56,161 nt of DNA from Saprospiraceae bacterium. Its GTDB lineage: Bacteria; Bacteroidota; Bacteroidia; Chitinophagales; Saprospiraceae. A model generated the notes under the pieces. It saw nothing but the letters and a program-made list of their open reading frames with translations. It was not told the origin of the DNA and made no database searches. This document shows positions 17,793 to 26,944 of the stretch, piece after piece. Position numbers and translations under genes: made by a program. The stretch covers positions 1 to 56,161 of the forward strand of contig JADZFD010000079.1 of the NCBI GenBank assembly GCA_020850225.1, written 5' to 3'. Numbering within the stretch: position 1 is the stretch's first letter; every line of letters starts with the position of its first letter.

Positions 17793-18470
17793 CTACCCCA
17801 CCTCATAAAATTTATCTTGTTCGCATCTGAAAACACGTGCGGGAAATTTTTGTATGAGCCGGTAGTCATGTGTTGCAATGATGATGGATGTTCCATGTTC
17901 GCGCGACAATCCGGACAAAAGATATAATATTTCATCGCTTGTATCGGGATCCAGATTGCCGGTAGGTTCGTCAGCTATAATGATAGGCGGATTGTTGAGT
18001 AATGCACGGGCGATAACTACCCGTTGCTGTTCACCACCGGACAGGCTTTGAACCGGTTTTTTTTCGTATCCGTTGAGACCTACCATTTCCAGCACCTGGA
18101 GTACACGGGCAGTCATTTTGGGGCGGTCTTTCCATCCTGTGGCTTCCAGGATATACATCAGATTACGACCTACAGTCCATTGATCAAAGAGTATAAAATC
18201 CTGAAATACCATGCCTAATTTGCGCCTTAATTTAGGTATGTCGTTTTCCTTCATTGTACTTAAATCGTAATCTGCTATGATTCCTCTTCCGGATTTCAGA
18301 GGTAGACTGCCATACATAGTTTTAAGTAAACTGGTTTTACCGCTTCCGGATTTGCCTATGATATAGCAGGTTTCCGCAGGAGCAAGCCTGAAATTAATTC
18401 CTGCCAATACCAATTTATCGCCCTGATAAATATCGGCATTTTCAAAATAAACTACAGCATTGTTTTCCAA
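17793..18470 (-). CDS. ftsE: Cell-division ABC transporter ATP-binding protein FtsE
   Basis: A 225-residue ABC ATPase read from a TTG at 18470 (MENNAVVYFENADIYQG); an ATG at 18554 would add 28 residues unlike any FtsE. It has Walker A GKSGSGKTS, Q-loop VFQDFILFD, signature LSGGEQQR, Walker B IIIADEPTGNLD and the switch His in IIATHDYRL. FtsE pairs with the membrane protein FtsX to control periplasmic amidase activity during division; ftsX is not adjacent here, as is common in Bacteroidota. It borders the second cassette array, whose last ORF ends 130 bases upstream. Confidence 0.85.
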   Translation of the reverse strand: MENNAVVYFENADIYQGDKLVLAGINFRLAPAETCYIIGKSGSGKTSLLKTMYGSLPLKSGRGIIADYDLSTMKENDIPKLRRKLGMVFQDFILFDQWTVGRNLMYILEATGWKDRPKMTARVLQVLEMVGLNGYEKKPVQSLSGGEQQRVVIARALLNNPPIIIADEPTGNLDPDTSDEILYLLSGLSREHGTSIIIATHDYRLIQKFPARVFRCEQDKFYEVG

Positions 18471-18600
18471 TGAGTGTGAGATTTTATGAGGCAAAGATAT
18501 TATAAAAAATCGTATGTGATGTTTTTTAAAGCTATTTAACCTGAGAATTTGCAATAAAAATCATTTTGCAATATTCAAGGTAGTAAAATAAATCGTCTCG

Positions 18601-18858
18601 CTACTTATCGTGTAATTGTTTTAATTGATAACTTTCGTCAGTTAACATGAATGTTTTGAATTTTTCGTTTTTTATATTTTTTCCTAAAACATCGCTTTCA
18701 TCATTTTTGTTTTCGCCTAAAAGTTTAAACTGTACTTTTTGTCCCCAATAACCATATCCAATATTTATGTCAATACGAGAACATATGTCTTCTGCCAATA
18801 CTTTCATGTCTTTGGTGTTTAGTTTGTGATTTCCAATTGGTGAAATGTCGTGTCCCAT
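18601..18858 (-). CDS. Small hypothetical protein, last ORF of the minus-strand cassette array
   Basis: An 85-residue ORF (MGHDISPIGNHKLNTKDMKV...) with no signal peptide, no membrane segment and no recognised domain. It may be a truncated piece of a larger protein. Its ATG lies 38 bases after the R' arm of site D4, like the other cassette genes. No attC-like site follows it before ftsE, so its own 3' end and site may be lost. Function unknown. Confidence 0.45.
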   Translation of the reverse strand: MGHDISPIGNHKLNTKDMKVLAEDICSRIDINIGYGYWGQKVQFKLLGENKNDESDVLGKNIKNEKFKTFMLTDESYQLKQLHDK

Positions 18859-18887
18859 TAATTTATAGTGAGTTAGGTTATTAGCTT

Positions 18888-19023
18888 GCCGCTAACGGTT
18901 TTGCAGCTTTGCGAAGGAGCGGATTTTGGTTCTAACTTCCTTGCAAAAACTGCACTTCAAATATACACAAATATTTCAAACAGAGCACTTTCTCCACTCT
19001 CTTGCAAAACTGCCCGTTATGTG
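18888..19023 (-). repeat. attC-like hairpin D4, downstream of the DUF262 nuclease gene
   Basis: In gene (minus) orientation this runs from R'' cacataac (plus 19016-19023) to R' gttagcgg (plus 18888-18896). The inner stem pairs ttttgca (18899-18905) with tgcaaaa (19003-19009). R'' is an exact 8-base complement of the R' of the preceding site D3, and nine contiguous bases agree (acacataac). It fits its own R' only loosely. The R' core gttagcgg is identical to the right arm of C1 in the first array. Confidence 0.6.
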
Positions 19024-19041
19024 TTCGCCCTTCTTGATTCA

Positions 19042-20832
19042 TTATAGTGTTTTATAATATTCTTTAATTTTTTGAGCCATTAATTTTCGCCTTAAAGTCA
19101 AGAAGTCTTGATAATCGTCAATGCTCATTTCCATAATTTCAGTCGGTACACAGTTCATTTTTAAGTTGTCCATAAGTTCTTGTTCATTCGAAAGTCCACT
19201 TACTAATTTATTGTTGTCAAGAATTTGAGTTTTGATGAGTTCAAAGTAATCTTTTGGTGGTTTGTTGCCAACTTTTATGTTTATTTCTGATTGCATATAA
19301 ACGTAGTTGGCAATTTGGTTGTATTTACTTCTGTCAAGTCCATTTTTGCTTAAATAATCTTTTGGAAATAAATGATGAATATCGCCACGCAAAGAAATTA
19401 AATCGCTTATTAAAACGTCCTTTGATAAAAATCCTCTATCGTTTGCTTTTACTTGTGAAGCTAAGAACACGTGAAAATATGGACTGCTCGCAACCGAAGT
19501 ATCTAAACTTTGTGGCAAAGAAGCGTTCCAAAATGCGTCTGAAAGTTCTCCGTCTTCTTTTTCTTTTAAATATTCATCAAAAGGTTTTTGAGAAATTTGT
19601 TTGATGTCAAAGTCAAACATACTTTCTGGCGAGCCCGAATACCGACCTGTCAAAATGGAATAAACCAACCATTTTCTGACATAACTTTCAATGGCAATAG
19701 AATTAACGCCAAGTTCTTTAAGTTTCAAATAAACAATGTAAGCAAAATTCAATGCGTTTTGTGAACGTATCAATTTTGGTGAAATGAACCCAGCTGATTT
19801 TACAATCATTAAAAACCGTTTGAAATTGGTTTCATTGATGAAATTATGAACGCCATTTTTTAATTTTAAAAATGATTGTTCTGCAATTTCTGTTTCATAG
19901 CTTCTTGTTTCAAAATTTCTACCTGACAATAAACTAACTAAGTCAGAAAGTCGTCCTCTATTGAATTGTGATGTAAATGCAACTCGAATTAAATCATTAT
20001 AACTTGGGTCATACAAATCTTCATTTTCAGTTTTAAGCCACGACATTTTTTGAAAGAATTCTGTTTTTGCAAAATCCTTGTCGTTATCTACGATGTGTTT
20101 GTAAAAGTCAGGTGCAATTGCTAAGTGACAAAAATAATCAATTGCTTTTCTCAATTCGTTTCCGCCATTATCTGTGTCAGAAGCAATTTTACTCATTGCA
20201 AAATCTGCTTGACTTAAAACAACACCTTTTGAGTTTATTCTGATAAAAATTTCCGTTACCGTTTCAATATCCAATTCAGGTGCAAGTTCAATCATCCCGA
20301 TAGGTTTTTTCACTATGCTGATTAGTCTTGAAAATGAGTTTTCAATTAAATCTTCATCAATATCAGGATTTAGAGCCGAATAATCTCTTACTAATTTTAG
20401 TAAACTAATTTTTCCCGAAAATGCGTCTGTAATGTCGTGAAGCCAAACTTTGTCTTTTAAAATAGCAGGGTTTTGAACTTCAAAACGTTCTTCAATAGGG
20501 TTGAAGGCAATTTTGATTTTTACACGTTGATAGTTTTTGTTAATTACGTATTGTCCGAGAATTGCTGCAGTCAAAGCTGTTACACGTTGCTGTCCGTCAA
20601 TTAAAACTTTTTTGCCCTCACTTAAACTGCCGTCTTTCAGCTTTACATTTGGGTTTCTCCAAGCTATTACGTAACCTATTGGGTAGCCTTGATATAAACT
20701 GTCCATTAAGTCACGAACTTTTGAACTGTCCCAAACGAAAGGTCTTTGGATTTCTGGAATTGCGATTTCGCCCGAATTTACCCAAGCTAAAATTGTTTCT
20801 ATTAAATGTTGGTTTACTGAATATTTCTGCAT
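19042..20832 (-). CDS. DUF262/DUF1524 GmrSD-type restriction nuclease
   Basis: A 596-residue fusion. The N-terminal DUF262 (ParB-like) domain shows [11 protein letters not shown] near residue 24 and the nucleotide-handling motif [11 protein letters not shown] near residue 77. The middle is helical. The C-terminal DUF1524 HNH-type domain begins at HHLFPKDYL (about 486-494) and continues with NQIANYVYM and [10 protein letters not shown]. Characterised GmrSD enzymes are type IV restriction systems that cut modified phage DNA, so an antiphage role is the best inference. It is the only gene between attC-like sites D3 and D4. Its TTT/TTA-rich codon use matches the neighbouring cassettes. Confidence 0.85.
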   Translation of the reverse strand: MQKYSVNQHLIETILAWVNSGEIAIPEIQRPFVWDSSKVRDLMDSLYQGYPIGYVIAWRNPNVKLKDGSLSEGKKVLIDGQQRVTALTAAILGQYVINKNYQRVKIKIAFNPIEERFEVQNPAILKDKVWLHDITDAFSGKISLLKLVRDYSALNPDIDEDLIENSFSRLISIVKKPIGMIELAPELDIETVTEIFIRINSKGVVLSQADFAMSKIASDTDNGGNELRKAIDYFCHLAIAPDFYKHIVDNDKDFAKTEFFQKMSWLKTENEDLYDPSYNDLIRVAFTSQFNRGRLSDLVSLLSGRNFETRSYETEIAEQSFLKLKNGVHNFINETNFKRFLMIVKSAGFISPKLIRSQNALNFAYIVYLKLKELGVNSIAIESYVRKWLVYSILTGRYSGSPESMFDFDIKQISQKPFDEYLKEKEDGELSDAFWNASLPQSLDTSVASSPYFHVFLASQVKANDRGFLSKDVLISDLISLRGDIHHLFPKDYLSKNGLDRSKYNQIANYVYMQSEINIKVGNKPPKDYFELIKTQILDNNKLVSGLSNEQELMDNLKMNCVPTEIMEMSIDDYQDFLTLRRKLMAQKIKEYYKTL

Positions 20833-20880
20833 TTGTATTTTAGTCGTTTGTTTCTATTTAGCATGGTCGTAATAGGGTGA

Positions 20881-20950
20881 CACATAACGGTTAAGTGTAT
20901 CCGATGTGCCGACGTTTAGGAGGCAATTACGTGATACATCGTGTTGTGTG
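20881..20950 (-). repeat. attC-like hairpin D3, between HigBA and the DUF262 gene
   Basis: A 70-bp hairpin. The outer arms cacataac (20881-20888) and gttgtgtg (20943-20950) pair with one wobble; the inner stem is gtgtatc (20895-20901) with gatacat (20933-20939). In gene orientation R' is gttatgtg. The cassette that follows (DUF262) ends with the exact complement, cacataac, in site D4. Confidence 0.6.
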
Positions 20951-20964
20951 CTCGCCCATCTTTT

Positions 20965-21291
20965 TCAGCTGAGTTGTAGTGATTGATTTTCAATTTTAAC
21001 ATTGAACTTTATTTCTGCTTTCAATGCTTTGAATACTCTTAAAATAGTGTCCATTGTTGCACTATTTGCGCTACTTTCTAATTTTGAGATTTGAGATTTT
21101 TTTACGCCAACGAGTTCTCCAAGTTGTTCTTGAGTTAGATTACGTTCTTTTCTTGCAGCTTTAATCATTCTTCCTAAAACTTCCATACAAAGTTCATATT
21201 CATAATTATCCCTTTCTTCAGTTCCGACTATACCGATATATTTATCCTTCATTTCGGCAAGTGAATATGATTTCATTTTTTCTGTTGTCAT
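20965..21291 (-). CDS. HigA-type antitoxin, XRE helix-turn-helix
   Basis: A 108-residue protein with an N-terminal extension containing YELCMEVLGRMIKAA, then an XRE-family HTH at about residues 45-100 (RNLTQEQLGELVGVKKSQIS). It should bind and neutralise the RelE-type toxin encoded two bases upstream and repress the shared promoter. Toxin-first order is characteristic of HigBA rather than RelBE modules. It ends 14 bases before site D3. Confidence 0.85.
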   Translation of the reverse strand: MTTEKMKSYSLAEMKDKYIGIVGTEERDNYEYELCMEVLGRMIKAARKERNLTQEQLGELVGVKKSQISKLESSANSATMDTILRVFKALKAEIKFNVKIENQSLQLS

Positions 21292-21293
21292 AA

Positions 21294-21635
21294 TTATTTT
21301 TTCTTTCTTCTTTTAAAATATTCTTGTCTTATGCGTTCCGCCTTGTCAATTTCCTTTTGCGGTACTTTTTGGGTTTTCTTTACAAATCCATGTGTTGCTA
21401 ATACAAGAGTTTCTGTTTTTTCTGTCTTGTCCCAAAAAGCAAAAAGTCGATTTTGGTTTCCCATATATTTACTCTTGAACTCCCATATTTCCCCTTTAAG
21501 TTTTTTGAATAATTTCTGGTCGTTTGTTTGTTCAGCAAGATCAATATTGTAAAACACTTTATTAGCTGATTTCTGGTCGAGTTTAGAGACAAAATCGTCT
21601 GCTTCTTCTAAAAATCTTGTTACAAAATATCTCAC
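21294..21635 (-). CDS. HigB-type toxin, RelE/ParE superfamily (Gp49-like)
   Basis: A 113-residue basic protein. FLEEADDFVSKLDQKSANKV is the N-terminal helix region, followed by the beta-core WEFKSKYMGNQNRLFAFW and LATHGFVKKTQKVPQKEIDKA. That ending is typical of the phage-derived Gp49-like/HigB toxins, which are ribosome-dependent mRNA interferases. It is followed after two bases by the HTH antitoxin. Toxin-antitoxin pairs are common stabilising cargo of sedentary integron cassette arrays, which fits the flanking attC-like sites D2 and D3. Confidence 0.85.
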   Translation of the reverse strand: MRYFVTRFLEEADDFVSKLDQKSANKVFYNIDLAEQTNDQKLFKKLKGEIWEFKSKYMGNQNRLFAFWDKTEKTETLVLATHGFVKKTQKVPQKEIDKAERIRQEYFKRRKKK

Positions 21636-21719
21636 AAATAAAATTTAGACAAAGATACGCAAAGTTTCTATATTTAGAAACATTGGTTCACGAAATTTAT
21701 ACAGATAGTTTTTTCTTGG

Positions 21720-21848
21720 GTGGTACATAAACGGTCGGCGGTATGAATCGTTGGGGAGTGCGTTACTAAGAACCTATCAACAGATAAGAACCTTGCCAGC
21801 GAGCAAGACGCTTGGCATACCACTTAAACCCCAATGTTTTATGACCAC
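21720..21848 (-). repeat. attC-like hairpin D2, upstream of HigBA
   Basis: A 129-bp imperfect hairpin with outer arms gtggtacataaac (21720-21732) and gttttatgaccac (21836-21848) and an inner pair cggtatg/cataccac. A gttgggg/ccccaa word pair also exists but would cross the main stem. It lies between the HigB start and the end of the 266-residue ORF. It is the least regular of the sites, and its arms do not show the partner-swap pattern. Confidence 0.45.
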
Positions 21849-21867
21849 TTGTTTTCAAATGTTATTT

Positions 21868-22668
21868 TTATTTATAACTATATACAGCTATTTTATATTT
21901 CTTCCCATTTATAATCCGATAGAGTGTTTTAATTCTTCCTTCAGAATCAAGTTTATATTTATAAAGCTCATTATCACTTCCTGGACCACCAAGATAAACT
22001 GGCTCATCCTTTAATTTTGGAATCCTTTCAATTCGTCTTCTTTTTAGTCTGCCATTGTCGTAATACTCATAATTTTTAATTTCCGTTGAATTTTGCTCTT
22101 TATCAAATGCCTCTTCTCTAATCAATTGACCATTTTGGTATTTTAAAGTATAAACAGTTTCATAAATATCGGTCATTTTAGTTTTTGGTCTATAATGAAA
22201 AGCTTGTTCCTGATATTTTAAAAGGGTGTCTCCTTGATTTTCAATCAATTTTATTACAGTAGAATCATTCTCTGAAAGCTGGCTAAACTGATATATTATC
22301 CGATTATTTGAGTATTTGTATTCATATCTAAAGGTGTCCACACGATCAGGATTATTAAAATCGAAGGTATGAATGTCATAAATCGTATTATTATTGTCGT
22401 CCAATACAATTTTTTGTCTTGACATCAATTTCTTTTTACGATAACTCTCTTTGCTAATTATTCTTCCAATCGAATCTACATATTCCAATGACCAATATCC
22501 GCCACCTCCAGAGCCGTTAAAGTATTTCCCTTTTTTAACATTTATATTTGGATATAATTCATTTGTTTCAAATAATTGAGCACGAATTGAAATTGGAGTC
22601 ATTAAAATTATGAGTCCTATTTTAACAAAATCCAGAATTAATTTTCTCATGTTATCAAATTGATTCAT
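21868..22668 (-). CDS. Exported protein of unknown function
   Basis: A 266-residue protein with a signal peptide (MRKLILDFVKIGLIILMTPI from the alternative ATG at 22650, cleavage near IRAQ). It is then beta-rich, with repeated short tracts such as RYEYKYSNNRIIYQFS, TLKYQNGQLIREEAFD and NYEYYDNGRLKRRRIE. These recall the antiparallel strands of RHS/YD-like or MORN-like repeats without matching either well. It has no catalytic motif. It lies alone between attC-like sites D1 and D2 and is probably cassette cargo. Confidence 0.75.
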   Translation of the reverse strand: MNQFDNMRKLILDFVKIGLIILMTPISIRAQLFETNELYPNINVKKGKYFNGSGGGGYWSLEYVDSIGRIISKESYRKKKLMSRQKIVLDDNNNTIYDIHTFDFNNPDRVDTFRYEYKYSNNRIIYQFSQLSENDSTVIKLIENQGDTLLKYQEQAFHYRPKTKMTDIYETVYTLKYQNGQLIREEAFDKEQNSTEIKNYEYYDNGRLKRRRIERIPKLKDEPVYLGGPGSDNELYKYKLDSEGRIKTLYRIINGKKYKIAVYSYK

Positions 22669-22694
22669 TGATTGCGGTGTCTTTTTATAATTTT

Positions 22695-22762
22695 TGCTAA
22701 CGGTTGTGCTTTGCGACGATTTTTGGCGATAGACAAAACTGGTGTCAAAGCACTTGTTAGCA
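22695..22762 (-). repeat. attC-like hairpin D1, upstream end of the minus-strand array
   Basis: A clean 68-bp hairpin: tgctaac (22695-22701) pairs with gttagca (22756-22762) and gtgctttg (22706-22713) with caaagcac (22746-22753), both perfectly. In gene orientation the R' core is gttagca, sharing gttagc with C1 and D4. The following ORF starts about 30 bases inside the cassette. Confidence 0.65.
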
Positions 22763-22933
22763 TTAGTTGTTTCTATATCTTTATCATTTTTAATGTTTTT
22801 AATTCCAATCTTTTGTCTTTTAGAGTATATTTGAATCCAAAAATCTGTTTTATAACTAAATCCTGACAGTCAAGCTATGTTTCGCTTCTTTATAAATGTA
22901 ACCTTACTGTCAAAGGTATTAAAAAAAGTAGAA

Positions 22934-23467
22934 TTAATTTACTTTTCTACCTGCTGGGGAATTGGTACTTTTACGAACGGTTTTGGACTTTTTCATATTG
23001 ACCAGCAGATTGGCATAAGCACTGGTAGCCGGTGTTGAATAGGTTTTGTTTCCGTAAGTAACTTTTCCGGTTTTATTATTCCAGGATTTTGCCAGAAGCA
23101 CATATCTTCCGTTCATCTTGTCAGAAGGACCAAAAACAAGATATCTCGAATCGTCATTTTTATCAAAACAAATGGCATAATGATCTTTTTTAGGAGAAAA
23201 CAGAAATACACCCGGAGTATTTTTTTTAATTATCACTTCTTCGATATTCCTTTCCTTATCCATTTGGATTTTACCTCCTGTTACAGATACATTACCACTG
23301 CCGTTGTCGTTCCATAGTACAATATCATCAGATAAATAAAACTGGATATTTTGTAGTTCTTCATCGCTCCAACCTGCTTTTTTATTAATATCATCTGTAT
23401 AATATACCAAAGAAGGTGCACAGGAAAGCATGCTGAGTATAATAAAAAAAGGGAATATGGGTTTCAT
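22934..23467 (-). CDS. Lipoprotein of unknown function
   Basis: A 177-residue protein with signal peptide and lipobox (FFIILSMLSC, Cys16). The rest is beta-rich (IQFYLSDDIVLWNDN, VFLFSPKKDHYAICF, RYLVFGPSDK, GKVTYGNKTYST) with a basic C-terminus. I do not recognise the family. It stands outside the cassette array, about 170 bases upstream of D1, and seems to be transcribed alone. Confidence 0.75.
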   Translation of the reverse strand: MKPIFPFFIILSMLSCAPSLVYYTDDINKKAGWSDEELQNIQFYLSDDIVLWNDNGSGNVSVTGGKIQMDKERNIEEVIIKKNTPGVFLFSPKKDHYAICFDKNDDSRYLVFGPSDKMNGRYVLLAKSWNNKTGKVTYGNKTYSTPATSAYANLLVNMKKSKTVRKSTNSPAGRKVN

Positions 23468-23744
23468 AATATAATTATTTGATATAAATATATAACGTTT
23501 GGAAGTATGAAAATTCTATCGATTCAATCAATTTTAACTTTTATAAAATTGATATATGGTTACGAGGCATTTTGCCTGTAAAAATAGGATGTAATTCATC
23601 GTTTATGTATAATTTGGGCTGTTTTATTAAACTACAATTTAACGTTTGTTAATGATAGCTTAACGATAATTATTATATTATAAATTAGTAGTAATCTTGC
23701 ATTGTTATTTTTCTTTTAACCATATTTAATACAAATTTTAAAAA

Positions 23745-23963
23745 ATGAAAAAGTTTCTTATTTTAGGTTTATTCGCTACTTTATCTTTCGTTGCATGTAA
23801 GAATGCTGAAACAACTACTGAAGAAGCAGCTCCGGCAGCAACTGAAGAAGTAGCACCAGCACCAGCAGCAACTGAAGAAGCAGCACCAGCACCAGCAGCA
23901 ACTGAAGATGTTAATGCAGCACCTGCAGAAGGTACTCAAGCAGCTCCAGCTGAAAACAAGTAA
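23745..23963 (+). CDS. Small Ala/Pro/Glu-repeat lipoprotein
   Basis: A 72-residue lipoprotein. The signal ends in LSFVAC (Cys18); the remainder is almost entirely Ala, Pro, Glu and Thr in the unit EEAAPAPAAT, repeated about three times. Such low-complexity stretches are extended and acidic and may act as surface linkers or spacers. It has its own strong rho-independent terminator at 24001. No catalytic function is expected. Confidence 0.8.
   Translation: MKKFLILGLFATLSFVACKNAETTTEEAAPAATEEVAPAPAATEEAAPAPAATEDVNAAPAEGTQAAPAENK
23851..23910 (+). repeat. 30-bp tandem repeat within the Ala/Pro/Glu lipoprotein gene
   Basis: Two adjacent 30-base units (23851-23880 and 23881-23910) differ at two positions, and a shorter diverged unit precedes them. 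Each unit encodes ten residues of the Ala/Pro-rich repeat, so copy-number change would keep the frame. Confidence 0.75.
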
Positions 23964-24000
23964 TTAAAACGATAAATCAGGGTTTACCTGATATGAAAAT

Positions 24001-24036
24001 AAGCTTATGATACCTGCGTATCATAGGCTTTTTTAT
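24001..24036 (+). terminator. Rho-independent terminator after the small lipoprotein gene
   Basis: A 13-base-pair stem aagcttatgatac/gtatcataggctt (24001-24013 with 24018-24030, one wobble) has loop ctgc and is followed by TTTTTATTTG. It lies 38 bases after the lipoprotein stop. Confidence 0.85.
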
Positions 24037-24101
24037 TTGTTTTGAATATGTACCTGTCAAAATAATTCAGAAAACGATTTTCTGAAGGTATACTTTGAGT
24101 T

Positions 24102-26351
24102 TTAATCAACAACTATTTCATCTATAAACAACCAGGATTTATATCCTGCTCCCTGCCTTCCGGTGGGAATGGTGCCATAATTTTTTGCTTCAAACTTCAG
24201 GTATTTACCTTTGATTCCCTTTAGAGGCAGGCTGATATTTGCTACCTTGGTGTCCGTATGGATTTCAGTTGTGCTGACAACAGAAGAATAATGGATGCCA
24301 TCATCAGAAACGGATACTTCGATAGCCTTTGGCAGATATATCCACTGACCTTCACCTTTGAAGAATCTGAATGATACTGTATTCAGTTGAGTTTCTTCCG
24401 AAAACTCTATAAAACCGCTGCAATCTGTGCCACTGTAACCCAGCCATTCGCTGCCACCGTACTTGGAATCCGGACCTTTCAGCCCATTTATCAGACTTTG
24501 TGGACCTCGTCCTGCATATCTGTCTGAAGGAAGTGTCTCCAGATATATACGGGCAGTTGTAGCCTTATGAAGATTGAAATTCAATTCCAATGGATGGCCT
24601 CGCTGATTGTTTTTGGAAGCTATAAAGGTATATTTACCGGACTTGTCAATGGTAATCGTATCCAAACCGTTCATTGTCCCCAGGTTATCATCTTCATAAT
24701 TGTAATAGATGGTCGCTTGCTGTGGAACATCAAAATACAACTGAACAGGTTTTCCGATTTCTGATTTTACGTGATGTTTAAGGTCGTAAATATGAAAAGC
24801 TACATGTGCACCTTTATTAACCCAGTAAGTGTAATGCTTTTCAAATTTGTTCAAAAACCTTCTGTAGTCCTTGTCCTTCGACCACAACGCTTCTGACAAT
24901 GCCATATCCCGGGCAAAGGTCATATATTCTACATGGTCGAATGTATGAATGTATTCTGTCCAGAGATTGGACTGACCTCCGAGGATATATTTTCTTTGTT
25001 CGGGTGTCAGTTCGGAAGGAACAGGGTTCCAGTCATATACCTTTTCCATAGGTATAAATCCACCTATTGAGATGGGTTCGCCCGGAGATTCAGACTGATA
25101 GTAATCAAAATAACAATGAGAATTGGGTGTCATAATGACATAATGATGTTGTTTGGCGGCTTCGATACCACCTTCTACACCGCGCCAGGACATTACTATC
25201 GCTCCAGGTGCAAGACCACCTTCCAGGATTTCATCCCATCCTATGATTTCACGACCCTTGGATTGAATATAACCGGCAATCCGGGTTACAAAATAACTCT
25301 GCAGGCCTTCTTCGTTTTTCAGATTTTTATCCTTGATCAATTGCTGGCAGAAATCGCTTTTTTTCCAGGCTTCCTTAGGGCATTCATCTCCACCTATGTG
25401 GATATATTTACCGGGAAACAGTGCCATGATCTCATCCATTACATCTTCCAGAAATTTAAATGTCACTTCATTCGGACAGAGTACATCTTCGAAGACACCC
25501 CACGATGTTGCCGCTTTATAAACTTTATTTTCACAACCCAATTCAGGATATGCGGATAGTGCTGCCATCGAATGTCCGGGAATATCCAGCTCAGGAATGA
25601 TTTCTATATTTCTATCCGCAGCGTATCTGACGATTTCTCTGATGGTTTCCTGTGTATAATATCCGCCATAGCGTTTTCCGTCATATTTATGTGGCTGATC
25701 GTTATAATGTCCAATCAGGGTTTCATCCCTGTATGCAGCAATTTCCTGTAATTTTGGATATTTTTTTATTTCAACACGCCAACCCTGATCATCTGTAAGG
25801 TGCCAGTGGAAGCGGTTAAACTTATACATGGCCATGTAGTCCAGATACTTTTTAACTTCATCAGCTGTGAAAAAATGCCGGGCTACATCCAGATGCATAC
25901 CTCTGTAACCAAAAACCGGATTATCCTGAATCAATACCTGTGGTAGTGGCAAGCCATGAAAACGATACATTTGTACCAAGCTTGTCAGTGCATACTGAAA
26001 TCCTTTTCCGGAAGAAGCCGAGATTATTACCTGATGCTGGGTCACATCTATACTATATGCTTCCTGACCCAACAGGTCATCGGATTTTAAAAGAACATTA
26101 GCATATTTTTTTTCGACAACTGTAATGCCCTCAACACCTTTAAACAGATCTGTATAAAAAGGAGAATTCATGTTTTTATCCAGATGAATTTTAAGCGTAC
26201 TAATATCCGAAGTCTTACCTTTCATCCGGATATGATTGGGTTGAGGGATGATACCCAGGTTTTTATCCGGTGTCAGAGCATATAGGTGAGTCTGTGTTGT
26301 CCAAAAGACGATGAATAAGACTATGCTGATTGGAAATTTTTTAATCTTCAT
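24102..26351 (-). CDS. GH20 beta-N-acetylhexosaminidase, exported
   Basis: A 749-residue enzyme removing terminal GlcNAc/GalNAc from glycans or chito-oligosaccharides. A signal peptide (about 1-26) is followed by the GH20b domain, then the GH20 TIM barrel with GMHLDVARHFF, HWHLTDDQGWR and the catalytic Asp-Glu pair in IHIGGDECPKEAW. The C-terminal region includes LYFDVPQQATIYYNYED and a discoidin-like F5/8 type C module (about 600-749, SEWLGYSGTDCSGFIEFSEE). There is no T9SS tail, so a periplasmic location is likely. It is transcribed alone. Confidence 0.92.
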   Translation of the reverse strand: MKIKKFPISIVLFIVFWTTQTHLYALTPDKNLGIIPQPNHIRMKGKTSDISTLKIHLDKNMNSPFYTDLFKGVEGITVVEKKYANVLLKSDDLLGQEAYSIDVTQHQVIISASSGKGFQYALTSLVQMYRFHGLPLPQVLIQDNPVFGYRGMHLDVARHFFTADEVKKYLDYMAMYKFNRFHWHLTDDQGWRVEIKKYPKLQEIAAYRDETLIGHYNDQPHKYDGKRYGGYYTQETIREIVRYAADRNIEIIPELDIPGHSMAALSAYPELGCENKVYKAATSWGVFEDVLCPNEVTFKFLEDVMDEIMALFPGKYIHIGGDECPKEAWKKSDFCQQLIKDKNLKNEEGLQSYFVTRIAGYIQSKGREIIGWDEILEGGLAPGAIVMSWRGVEGGIEAAKQHHYVIMTPNSHCYFDYYQSESPGEPISIGGFIPMEKVYDWNPVPSELTPEQRKYILGGQSNLWTEYIHTFDHVEYMTFARDMALSEALWSKDKDYRRFLNKFEKHYTYWVNKGAHVAFHIYDLKHHVKSEIGKPVQLYFDVPQQATIYYNYEDDNLGTMNGLDTITIDKSGKYTFIASKNNQRGHPLELNFNLHKATTARIYLETLPSDRYAGRGPQSLINGLKGPDSKYGGSEWLGYSGTDCSGFIEFSEETQLNTVSFRFFKGEGQWIYLPKAIEVSVSDDGIHYSSVVSTTEIHTDTKVANISLPLKGIKGKYLKFEAKNYGTIPTGRQGAGYKSWLFIDEIVVD

Positions 26352-26944
26352 AAATATCCGATTTATTTAATATGTGCAAATGAGTTGCAATATGACAAAA
26401 GTGAAAATATTTAAAACTCATTATTTATCAAAGACAAAGTTAAAAGAATATTCCGGATAGCAAAATAGCTTGACTACTGCATCCTTATCTTACTGCATTT
26501 AGAAAATTTCATATTGAACTCCAAAAAGAGAATCCGGATAAAATCCTGGTATAAAACGGACAATACAGGGTAGAGAACAACATGTGGTATTGAAGGGACT
26601 GTATATAAAATGCGAAGAGCCCACGTATCTTTTATACTAGGGCTCTTTCGACTAAGGTCTCAAAATAAGAAAACTACATCTTACAGGTGACAAACCTTTA
26701 TATTATGAGGCTAATAACAGCCTGATGCTCAACGAATACCCAAAGTATATATGTTCTGATTTGTTCTTGGTTGACTTTGGATGGTGCAAATATAATATCT
26801 AAATCTGAATTTACAATATTAATAAACTATAATTACAGATAAAAAGTTGCCGGATATATACATAAGTCTAATATTTATTTTTAAATTTTATAACAATCAC
26901 TTAATGAGTAGATTGTTTACACAATGCATCACTTAGCAAACCAG
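26352..26944. other. Intergenic region between guaB and the hexosaminidase gene
   Basis: About 590 bases without a credible gene. The only structure seen is a hairpin at 26613-26650, cgaagagccc with gggctctttcg (one bulge) around a 17-base loop. It lacks a clear U tract on either strand, so I do not call it a terminator. Other frames are stop-rich and show no family I recognise. Confidence 0.45.

Noticed and set aside
21720-22762. Partner-swap pairing for the HigBA and 266-residue cassettes
   Set aside because: HigBA scores 4/12 with the preceding site against 7/12 with its own; the 266-residue unit scores 4/12 against 8/12. These two do not support the model.
26613-26650. Hairpin downstream of guaB as a terminator
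   Set aside because: It is about 300 bases from the guaB stop and has no U tract on either strand.
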